The position numbers and the translations under genes were made by a program. A stretch of DNA of 10,660 nucleotides from Candidatus Saccharibacteria bacterium CG10_big_fil_rev_8_21_14_0_10_47_8 (GTDB taxonomy: Bacteria; Patescibacteriota; Saccharimonadia; Saccharimonadales; UBA10212): assembly GCA_002793885.1 (NCBI GenBank), contig PFEG01000008.1, forward strand, positions 5,185 to 15,844, given 5' to 3'. Below, in pieces: positions 1 through 6,753 of this stretch. Position 1 is the stretch's first letter, and each line of letters begins with the position of its first letter. A model generated the notes under the pieces. The model ran no database searches, was not told where the DNA came from, and was given only the letters and a program-made list of their open reading frames with translations.

Positions 1-2402
1 TTATGGATCAAACAAATCCGCTCTCTGAGCTGGCTCACAAACGCCGCTTGAGTTCAATGGGCCCCGGCGGTTTGTCGCGCGAACGCGCCGGTTTTGAAGT
101 TCGTGACGCCCATGCGACCCACTATGGGCGTATCTGTTCGGTAGAAACGCCGGAAGGAGCCAACATCGGCTTGGTACTGAACCTCGCCAGCCACTCGCGC
201 ATCAATGAGTATGGTTTCATGGAGACCCCTTACCGCAAGGTCATTAACGCCGTTATCTCCAAGGACGCCGCCGGCCATATCGCAGCTGTTGACTTTGAAA
301 ATGAAAAAGGCACGGTTATCGTTAAAAAAGGCGCCGTAATCACCGAGGCTGCCGCTAAAAAACTAGCCGCGGTTTCCGGCCGGGCAACCTGGCCGGTTAA
401 GGCTAAAGTTACTGATAAGATTGTATACTTGGATGCTGCCCAAGAAGAATTGGCTGTCGTGGCCGGCGCCGGTAACGAAGTAGACGACAAAGGCTACTTT
501 AAAGAACAACGTGTCAGTGCCCGGTACCACCTGGCGCCCGGCGATGTTGATGCCGACGAAGTTGACCATATGGATGCCAGTCGTAATCAGACTATCGGTT
601 CCAGTGCCAGCTTGGTACCTTTTATTGAAAAGAACTACGTACTCCGTTCTCTGATGGGCAGTAACCAGCAGCGCCAGGCCGTACCACTTATAAAACCCGA
701 AAGCCCGATTGTTGGCACCGGTTTTGAATCGGTAGTAGCCGAAAACTCCGGCCAATTGGTACTTGCTGCGGCTGATGGCGAAGTAACCAAAGCAACAGCC
801 GACGAAGTGACCGTAAAGTACAAAGACGGCAAGAGTGTTTCTTACTTGCCGGTCCATTTTGCCCGTAGCAATGATGGCAGTTGTATCAACCAAACCGTAG
901 TCGCAGAAAGTGGTAACAAGGTTAAAAAAGGTGATCCATTAATTGAAGGTATGAGTATCGCCGGCGGTGAATTGGCCCTCGGCAAAGACCTGTTGACGGC
1001 CTTTATGCCATGGGGTGGCTACAACTTTGAGGATGCTATCATCCTTAGCCGTAGATTAGTAGAAGACGACACCTTGACCAGTATTCACATTGTTGATTAC
1101 ATGACCGAAGTGCGTGAGACCAAGCTGGGCCCAGAGATTGTTACCCGTGACATCCCAAACGTTAGCGAAGAAGCTCTGAGACATTTGGATGAGGATGGAA
1201 TTGTACGTATCGGCGCCGAGGTTCACCCTGGCGATATCTTGGTGGGTAAAATTACACCAAAGGGCGAACAGGAACTTAGTAGCGAGGAACGTTTACTGCG
1301 AGCTATCTTTGGCGAAAAGGCTAAAGAAGTCCGTGATACTTCACAGCGTATGAGTACCGGCCGCCACGGTAAGGTGGTTGGTGTAAAAGTGTTTTCACGA
1401 GCTAATGGGCACGAGCTCAAGGCCGGCGTAATTATGCAAATTCAGGTGTTTGTAGCCCAGATGCGTAAAATTGACGTTGGCGATAAGCTCGGCGGCCGCC
1501 ACGGTAACAAAGGCGTTATTGCCCGTATCTTGCCAATTGAGGATATGCCATTTAACAAAGAGGGAATTGCTGTCGACGTAATCTTGAACCCTCTTGGCGT
1601 GCCTTCGCGCATGAACATTGGCCAGCTATTCGAAACACACTTGGGTATGGCAGCCGAAGCCCTTGGCATTAAAGTTGCCAGCCCGGCCTTTAACGGTGTG
1701 CCTATTGAAAAGATAAAAGATTTACTAAAGCAAGTTGGCCTGCCCGACGACGGTAAGCAACAGCTTTACGACGGCCGTACCGGTGAAGCGTTTGCCGAGC
1801 GCACAACTGTTGGAAATATGTACATCATTAAGCTCGACCACATGGTTAGCGACAAAATTCACGCCCGCTCGACTGGTCCATACACGATGGTTACTCAGCA
1901 GCCGCTAGGCGGTAAGGCCCAAAACGGCGGTCAACGCTTTGGCGAAATGGAGGTTTGGGCACTTGAGGCGTATGGTGCTAGCAACACTCTTCAGGAGATG
2001 CTAACCATCAAGTCCGACGATGTATACGGACGCGCCAAAGCCTACGAAAGCATCATTAAAGGTACTGAAATCCAAGGTCCAAAAGTACCTGAAAGCTTTA
2101 ATGTGCTCGTTAAGGAGCTCCAAGGCTTGGGCCTCAAAGTTGATCTGTTGGCTAACAACAAAGTGGTTGACGCCGAAACAGTGTTGGCTCAAAACATCAA
2201 AGACGAGGCTAAGCATACTCCGTCACTGCAGCCGGGCCAGACGGTTATTGATAACACTGATGTTACCGAAGCAGCTGTGGCCGAAGACTTTAGCGCCATG
2301 GAAGTTGAAGATGCAGAAGACAGTATTGTTTTAAACGAAGAAGGCTTGACGGAGGTTTCACAACCGGAAACGGGCACTGAACTAATGGAGGAGGCAGCTT
2401 AA
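1..2402 (+). CDS. rpoB: RNA polymerase beta subunit, C-terminal 799 residues (5' end outside window)
   Basis: Beta subunit of the core RNA polymerase, forming half of the active-site cleft with beta'. The gene is cut by the left edge. The Met at base 3 is internal and matches E. coli Met515 in rifampicin cluster I; the bases before it fit the preceding Phe codon. Visible landmarks, in fragment numbering, are MDQTNPLSELAHKRR (1-15), ETPEGANIGL (48-57), RSLMGSNQQRQAVP (215-228), GGYNFEDAI (338-346), GDKLGGRHGNKGV (493-505), GVPSRMNIGQ (532-541) and the C-terminal clamp around 620-715. Relative to E. coli there is an extra block of about 55 residues after YRKV (about 81-136), no large insert further on, and a long acidic C-terminal tail (about 716-799) that is probably disordered. 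The stop codon abuts the rpoC start, and the rpoC ribosome binding site lies inside this gene. Identity is certain; the insert and tail are judged from memory of the family. Confidence 0.98.
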   Translation, partial: MDQTNPLSELAHKRRLSSMGPGGLSRERAGFEVRDAHATHYGRICSVETPEGANIGLVLNLASHSRINEYGFMETPYRKVINAVISKDAAGHIAAVDFENEKGTVIVKKGAVITEAAAKKLAAVSGRATWPVKAKVTDKIVYLDAAQEELAVVAGAGNEVDDKGYFKEQRVSARYHLAPGDVDADEVDHMDASRNQTIGSSASLVPFIEKNYVLRSLMGSNQQRQAVPLIKPESPIVGTGFESVVAENSGQLVLAAADGEVTKATADEVTVKYKDGKSVSYLPVHFARSNDGSCINQTVVAESGNKVKKGDPLIEGMSIAGGELALGKDLLTAFMPWGGYNFEDAIILSRRLVEDDTLTSIHIVDYMTEVRETKLGPEIVTRDIPNVSEEALRHLDEDGIVRIGAEVHPGDILVGKITPKGEQELSSEERLLRAIFGEKAKEVRDTSQRMSTGRHGKVVGVKVFSRANGHELKAGVIMQIQVFVAQMRKIDVGDKLGGRHGNKGVIARILPIEDMPFNKEGIAVDVILNPLGVPSRMNIGQLFETHLGMAAEALGIKVASPAFNGVPIEKIKDLLKQVGLPDDGKQQLYDGRTGEAFAERTTVGNMYIIKLDHMVSDKIHARSTGPYTMVTQQPLGGKAQNGGQRFGEMEVWALEAYGASNTLQEMLTIKSDDVYGRAKAYESIIKGTEIQGPKVPESFNVLVKELQGLGLKVDLLANNKVVDAETVLAQNIKDEAKHTPSLQPGQTVIDNTDVTEAAVAEDFSAMEVEDAEDSIVLNEEGLTEVSQPETGTELMEEAA
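2387..2394 (+). promoter_or_regulatory. Shine-Dalgarno sequence for rpoC, inside rpoB
   Basis: GGAGGAGG lies 8 bases before the rpoC ATG at 2403, within the last codons of rpoB. With the stop and start directly abutting (TAAATG), this supports ATG 2403 as the start and suggests translational coupling of beta and beta'. Confidence 0.8.
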
Positions 2403-5400
2403 ATGCGACACTATAACCACGGAACTAATATTGCTGATTTTGATGCTGTACGGCTGGCCATCGCCAGCCCAGAAGATATTGCTGAGTGGAGCAACGGCGA
2501 AGTTACCAAGCCTGAGACTATCAACTATCGTACCCAAAAACCAGAACGTGATGGATTATTCTGCGAGCGGATTTTTGGGCCGGTAAAGGACATCAACCCT
2601 CACGACGCCAAGTATAAAGGCGTCCGTTCTCGCGAGGCGGCCGTTGATAAGAATGGTGAGCTGGTAACTAGAAGCATCGTCCGTCGCGAACGCATGGGAC
2701 ACGTGTCGCTGGCGGCTCCGGTAGCCCATATATGGTTTTTACGGGGTACGCCCAGCGCCATTGGCCTGTTGCTGGGAATGACCGTAAAAAGCCTAGAAAG
2801 AGTAGCGTACTTTGCCAGCTATGTTGTCCAAAGTGTTGAAACTGCTCAGCGTGACAAGATCCAAGCTGACCGTGAAGCCGAGGTTGCCGCCGCAGAGGCG
2901 GCTACCAAGGCCCGCTACGAAAAAGAAGCTGCCGCAAAAGACGCCAATGTCAAAGCGCTGGCCGAATCACAAACCAAAGAGCTGGAAGAGCTGGCCGAAG
3001 ACATGGAGCTATTCAAGGTTCAGGTGGCCAGTTTAGAAAAAATGCGCCTGCTATCTGAAACGGACTATCGCAATCTGCCCGATGAGCTGCAGGCTTTGAT
3101 TAAAGTAGGCATGGGCGGTACCGCTCTCAAAGAGCTTCTGGAAGCCGTTGAACTGAGTAAATTAGTCAAAGACTTAGGCAAAGAAGCCGAAGAAGCCAAA
3201 GGCCAACGCAAAAAGAAGATTATGAAACGCTTGCGGCTGATTGAAAGTATGCAACGGGCTGGCATCAAACCCTCTAGTTTGTGTATTACGGTTTTGCCGG
3301 TTATCCCACCGGACCTGCGGCCTATGGTCCAGTTGACTGGCGGCCGGTTTGCAACCTCAGATCTTAATGACCTGTACCGCCGGGTTATTAACCGCAATAA
3401 CCGCTTAAAGAAGCTGATGGATCTTAACGCGCCGGAAGTTATCCGTCGCAACGAGCAACGCATGCTTCAGGAAGCGGTTGACGCTTTAATAGATAACAAC
3501 AGTGCCCGTTCCGGCCGTGCCGTAGCTGCTACTGGCCAGCGCCGGCGTTTAAAGAGCTTAAGCGACACACTCAAGGGTAAGCAGGGCCGCTTTCGCCAGA
3601 ACCTACTCGGCAAACGGGTGGATTATTCCGGCCGGTCGGTAATCGTTTCTGGTCCGGATCTTAAATTGCACCAATGTGGCTTGCCGAAGACTATGGCCCT
3701 CGAGTTATTCAAACCGTTTGTAATCGGCCGGTTGATAGACTTGGAGTTGGCCCATAATATTCGTAGTGCAACCCGTATGATTGAGACCGGTGAAACCGCT
3801 GTCTGGGATGCACTGGATGAGGTTATCGATGGTAAATATGTACTGCTTAACCGTGCCCCAAGCTTGCACCGTTTGAGTATTCAGGCCTTTCAGCCAGTAC
3901 TCATTGAGGGTAAAGCCATCCAGCTTCACCCACTGGTTTGCAGGGGCTTTGGCGCGGACTTTGATGGCGACCAAATGGCCGTCCATTTACCATTATCTGA
4001 GGCCGCTCAGACTGAGGCTCGCGATATCATGGCATCAAACAAAAATCTTCTAAAGCCGGCTGATGGCTCACCGATTTTGCACGTTGAACAGGACATCGTG
4101 TTGGGTTGTTACTATCTGACCTATGAAAAGTCCAGAACCGCCAAGGTCAAGCCCCGCTCATTCAGTAGCATAGATGAGATAATTCTGGCCTATGATGCCG
4201 GAAAGGTTATTTTACAGACCAAAGTAGAGGTACCGTTCCGCGGTGAACTACGTAATACCACCGTTGGCCGGTTGTTGTTCAACGAAATTCTGCCCGAGGA
4301 TTTTCCGTTCCAAAATGAAGCTATGACCAAGAAAAAATTGGCAACCGTGATGGCGCTAACCCATGAACGTTATGGACAGGATGTTACGGCGAAACTCGCC
4401 GATGAACTTAAAGATCTTGGTTTTCGTTTTGCCACCAGCTCTGGACTTTCCGTGGGTATGACTGATTTTTCCGACCTTAAGGTACTTGGCGGCTTGGTCG
4501 CAGAGGGCGAGAAGCAGGCTACCGAAATCAGTCAGCAGTATGAAGCCGGATTTATTACGGACGACGAGCGTTATCGTCTAACCGTCGAAGCTTGGACTGA
4601 TGTGGACGGTAAGGTGGAGGCTGCCCTAGCCAGCCAATTCGTAACCGAAGAAAACACCATGTCTATCGCTGTTAACTCTGGCGCCCGCGGTAATATCTCC
4701 CAGATGAAAGATTCTGTGGGCATGATCGGCATTCGAGCCGACGCTACCGGTAGGGCCATAGAGCTGCCGGTTCGCAGTAACTACAAGTACGGCCTTACAC
4801 CACTGGAATATTTTACGGCAACCCGCGGCACCAGAAAGTCATTGATTGACATTGCGCTTAGGACTGCTGATTCAGGCTATCTGACCCGCCGCCTGGTAGA
4901 CGTAGCTCAGGACGTATTTACAGTTGTGAGCGATGCGGTCGACCCCGGGTTCCCAATGTATCGCAGCGACTCAGAAGTAGTCGGTGTGAGCTTTGCCGGC
5001 AGGTTAGAAGGCCGCTTTGCGGCCGAAAAAGTCGGCAAATACGTCAAGGGCGGCCAACCAATAACCCGTGAGATCGCCAAAGCCATCGATGAAGATGAAA
5101 AAATTCAAAGCCTGCGCATTATGAGCGCTTTAAGCTGCACGAACGTAAGAGGTGTGAGCCCACAATCCTACGGTGTTGATTTAGCCACCGGCATACTGGT
5201 TGCCCGGGATTTTCCAATAGGTGTGATTGCAGCCCAGTCAATCGGTGAGCCGGGCACACAGTTGTCGCTTGACTCCAAGCACCGTGCTGGTGCTATTACG
5301 GCCAGAGATGATGTTACCCAGGGTCTTACTCGCGTAGAAGAGCTCCTGGAAGTTCGAACTCCTAAGGGCCAAGCGTATCTAACAGATATCAGCGGACAAG

Positions 5401-6224
5401 CCAACGTTTGGGAAGAAGGCGATCAATACATCGTACAGGTTACCGCTAAAGAACAAAAACCCCTTAAGCTACCACTGGCTGGCCGTCAAGCCCAAGTTGA
5501 AGATGGCAATGAAGTAGCTATTGGCGATACCGTTGCCGCTCACGAAGATGGCAGTGAACCCATGACTGCCGCTATGGCCGGCAAAGTTCGTGTTACCGAG
5601 ACGTCTGTTACTATCACCCCAACAGCTAAAAGCGTGGTGCGCTACGAAATACCAAGCTTTAAGCAACTGCTAGTCAAAGACGGCGATGTTGTTGAGGCCG
5701 GCCAGCGCCTAACCAACGGTTCAATCAATCTCCATGAACTGATGCGCTTGTCTGGAATCGAGCCCACCCAGCGCTACATCATGAATGAGATCCTTCACAT
5801 CTTTGCCAGCCAGGGACAAACCATTGCCGATAAGCACTTAGAGGTAATTGTTCGCCAGATGTTCAGCCGCGTGCAGGTTGAAGAATCCGGCGACAGCAAG
5901 TTCATAACCGGCGATATTGCCAGTAAACTGGCAGTGGTGGAGGCTAATGAGCAGCTGGCCAACAGAGGCAAACAACTGGTTAAATATAGCCAACTACTGC
6001 TAGGTATCACTAAGGCGTCACTCAGCACCGACTCGTTCTTGTCGGCCGCTTCTTTCCAGGACACTACCAGAGTACTTATTGCGGCAGCTACCAGTGGAAA
6101 AGTTGATAAGCTTTACGGTCTTAAAGAAAACGTTATTTTGGGACGGCGCATCCCGGTTGGCACCGGCGCGCGTTCGATAAAAGAGAAACAGCCCGCCAAA
6201 GCCGAAGTTGCAGGTAAGGAGTAA
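2403..6224 (+). CDS. rpoC: RNA polymerase beta' subunit, 1273 aa, divergent zinc sites and catalytic loops
   Basis: Beta' subunit of RNA polymerase, carrying the catalytic Mg loop, bridge helix and trigger loop. Full length for a beta' without the E. coli SI3 insert. In order: N-terminal clamp (DGLFCERIFGPVKD, 50-63), a zinc-ribbon scaffold lacking all its cysteines (64-86) then RRERMGH (94-100), a charged helical stretch (about 145-265), VLPVIPPDLRPMVQL (297-311), GKRVDYSGRSVIV (403-415), NRAPSLHR (483-490), catalytic GADFDGD (517-523) where the family has NADFDGD, bridge helix (about 800-835), SCTNVRGVSPQSYG (911-924) with one of the usual Cys of zinc site 2, SIGEPGTQ (946-953), trigger loop LSLDSKHRAGA (954-964), and the C-terminal clamp ending near GRRIPVGTG (1247-1255). 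The catalytic Asp triad is intact and the frame is open, so I read it as functional but divergent. The start follows GGAGGAGG and abuts rpoB. Confidence 0.98.
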   Translation: MRHYNHGTNIADFDAVRLAIASPEDIAEWSNGEVTKPETINYRTQKPERDGLFCERIFGPVKDINPHDAKYKGVRSREAAVDKNGELVTRSIVRRERMGHVSLAAPVAHIWFLRGTPSAIGLLLGMTVKSLERVAYFASYVVQSVETAQRDKIQADREAEVAAAEAATKARYEKEAAAKDANVKALAESQTKELEELAEDMELFKVQVASLEKMRLLSETDYRNLPDELQALIKVGMGGTALKELLEAVELSKLVKDLGKEAEEAKGQRKKKIMKRLRLIESMQRAGIKPSSLCITVLPVIPPDLRPMVQLTGGRFATSDLNDLYRRVINRNNRLKKLMDLNAPEVIRRNEQRMLQEAVDALIDNNSARSGRAVAATGQRRRLKSLSDTLKGKQGRFRQNLLGKRVDYSGRSVIVSGPDLKLHQCGLPKTMALELFKPFVIGRLIDLELAHNIRSATRMIETGETAVWDALDEVIDGKYVLLNRAPSLHRLSIQAFQPVLIEGKAIQLHPLVCRGFGADFDGDQMAVHLPLSEAAQTEARDIMASNKNLLKPADGSPILHVEQDIVLGCYYLTYEKSRTAKVKPRSFSSIDEIILAYDAGKVILQTKVEVPFRGELRNTTVGRLLFNEILPEDFPFQNEAMTKKKLATVMALTHERYGQDVTAKLADELKDLGFRFATSSGLSVGMTDFSDLKVLGGLVAEGEKQATEISQQYEAGFITDDERYRLTVEAWTDVDGKVEAALASQFVTEENTMSIAVNSGARGNISQMKDSVGMIGIRADATGRAIELPVRSNYKYGLTPLEYFTATRGTRKSLIDIALRTADSGYLTRRLVDVAQDVFTVVSDAVDPGFPMYRSDSEVVGVSFAGRLEGRFAAEKVGKYVKGGQPITREIAKAIDEDEKIQSLRIMSALSCTNVRGVSPQSYGVDLATGILVARDFPIGVIAAQSIGEPGTQLSLDSKHRAGAITARDDVTQGLTRVEELLEVRTPKGQAYLTDISGQANVWEEGDQYIVQVTAKEQKPLKLPLAGRQAQVEDGNEVAIGDTVAAHEDGSEPMTAAMAGKVRVTETSVTITPTAKSVVRYEIPSFKQLLVKDGDVVEAGQRLTNGSINLHELMRLSGIEPTQRYIMNEILHIFASQGQTIADKHLEVIVRQMFSRVQVEESGDSKFITGDIASKLAVVEANEQLANRGKQLVKYSQLLLGITKASLSTDSFLSAASFQDTTRVLIAAATSGKVDKLYGLKENVILGRRIPVGTGARSIKEKQPAKAEVAGKE

Positions 6225-6236
6225 AAGTGCTAAAAT
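6208..6236 (+). promoter_or_regulatory. Candidate promoter for the rpsL-rpsG-fusA segment
   Basis: TTGCAG (6208-6213), a 17-base spacer, then TAAAAT (6231-6236) preceded by TG plus one base (6228-6230), which gives an extended -10 element. The -35 matches only 3 of 6 consensus bases. Transcripts would start near 6243, at the base of the long hairpin, so that hairpin would form the 5' leader of rpsL. The same bases are also explained by a short open frame starting at 6227. Prediction by eye only. Confidence 0.35.
6216..6221 (+). promoter_or_regulatory. Shine-Dalgarno-like AAGGAG at the end of rpoC
   Basis: AAGGAG overlaps the last two sense codons of rpoC and sits 5 bases before a GTG at 6227. 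It is too far from the rpsL start to serve it, so if used it would serve the 37-codon frame 6227-6340. It could also be chance, since it simply encodes Lys-Glu. Confidence 0.4.
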
Positions 6237-6340
6237 CATCCAAAAGGTTACAGGTTACGGGTGACAGGTTACAGAAAAAAAATACTGTAACCTACAACCT
6301 GTTCACTGTAACCTTAAAAATTCTAAAGGAGAATTTTTAG
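6227..6340 (+). CDS. Possible 37-aa leader peptide spanning the rpoC-rpsL gap
   Basis: GTG at 6227 opens a frame of 37 codons that fills the whole gap and ends in TAG at 6338-6340, whose last G is the first base of the rpsL GTG start. AAGGAG lies 5 bases upstream. The 1-base stop/start overlap matches the two TAATG overlaps further down the operon. The predicted peptide is basic and hydrophobic (starts MLKSSKRLQV) and is largely the translation of the heptamer hairpin, which argues that it may have no function as a protein. It could be a translated leader that couples rpsL to rpoC, or a chance open frame: 37 codons free of stops is not rare. No known family recognised. Confidence 0.3.
   Translation: MLKSSKRLQVTGDRLQKKNTVTYNLFTVTLKILKENF
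6244..6315 (+). repeat. Inverted repeat of GGTTACA heptamers forming a long hairpin
   Basis: The left arm (6244-6274) holds four consecutive 7-base units: GGTTACA, GGTTACG, GGTGACA, GGTTACA. The right arm (6285-6315) holds four units of the complement: TGTAACC, TACAACC, TGTTCAC, TGTAACC. Folded, the arms give 10 pairs, a 3x3 internal loop, 6 pairs including one G-U, another 3x3 loop, 9 pairs and a 10-base A-rich loop. No T-run follows on the + strand, so it does not look like an intrinsic terminator. It may be a dispersed intergenic repeat or an RNA element in the rpsL leader. Confidence 0.85.
6315..6339 (+). promoter_or_regulatory. Perfect 10-bp hairpin presenting the rpsL Shine-Dalgarno in its loop
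   Basis: TAAAAATTCT (6315-6324) and AGAATTTTTA (6330-6339) are exact reverse complements around AAAGG (6325-6329). The ribosome binding site AAAGGAG (6325-6331) occupies the loop and the first two bases of the right arm. The stem ends one base before the GTG start of rpsL at 6340. The stem is AU-rich and could open with temperature or on ribosome or protein binding. Pairing is direct from sequence; a regulatory role is inferred. Confidence 0.6.
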
Positions 6341-6753
6341 TGCCCACAATTAACCAATTGGTAAGAAAACCCAGAAAAAGCGCCGTCGGCAAGACCAAAT
6401 CGCCGGCTTTGCAGCGTGTTACCAACAATCTTAAGACTAAAAGCTATGAAAAACCGTCGCCTTTTAAGCGTGGTGTATGCGTAAGAGTAACTACTAAGAC
6501 TCCTAAAAAGCCTAACTCGGCGTTGCGTAAAGTTGCCCGTGTACGTTTAACCAACGGCCACGAAGTCTGGGCTTATATTGGTGGTGAGGGGCATAACTTA
6601 CAGGAACACGCCGTAGTACTGGTACGGGGCGGGCGCGTTAAGGATCTTCCGGGTGTGCGTTATCATATTGTCCGCGGCAGCCTGGATCTTCAAGGCGTTC
6701 AGAATCGTAAACAAGGCCGTTCCAAATACGGCGCTAAAAAAGGCGGTAAATAA
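6340..6753 (+). CDS. rpsL: 30S ribosomal protein S12
   Basis: S12 of the small-subunit decoding centre, which helps monitor codon-anticodon pairing. 137 aa, the longer form common outside Proteobacteria (E. coli 124), with extra residues around 28-45. Landmarks are MPTINQLVRK (1-10), TTKTPKKPNSALRKVARV (51-68), GGEGHNLQEH (81-90) and GGRVKDLPGVRYH (97-109). The lysines linked to streptomycin response (E. coli K42 and K87, here K56 and K101) are wild type, and the Asp of the VKDLPG loop that is methylthiolated in some bacteria is present (D102). The start is GTG, chosen because MPTINQL is the family N-terminus and AAAGGAG lies 8 bases upstream. The stop overlaps the next gene (TAATG). Confidence 0.98.
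   Translation: MPTINQLVRKPRKSAVGKTKSPALQRVTNNLKTKSYEKPSPFKRGVCVRVTTKTPKKPNSALRKVARVRLTNGHEVWAYIGGEGHNLQEHAVVLVRGGRVKDLPGVRYHIVRGSLDLQGVQNRKQGRSKYGAKKGGK

Noticed and set aside
3..5. ATG at base 3 as a true rpoB start
   Set aside because: It falls in the middle of the rifampicin region, equivalent to E. coli Met515; the gene continues upstream of the window.
2020..2334. A 104-codon + strand frame inside the 3' end of rpoB
   Set aside because: Out of frame with strongly conserved RpoB sequence, no ribosome binding site, and a Lys/Leu/Ser-rich translation with no recognisable domain.
2820..3200. Foreign insertion in rpoC because of the Ala/Glu/Lys-rich stretch
   Set aside because: Many beta' subunits carry a charged helical region of this kind at this position; the length is normal and conserved motifs resume in register.
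6244..6325. Intrinsic terminator between rpoC and rpsL
   Set aside because: The hairpin is not GC-rich at its base and is followed by TTAAAAATTC, not a T-run; the A-run sits in the loop.
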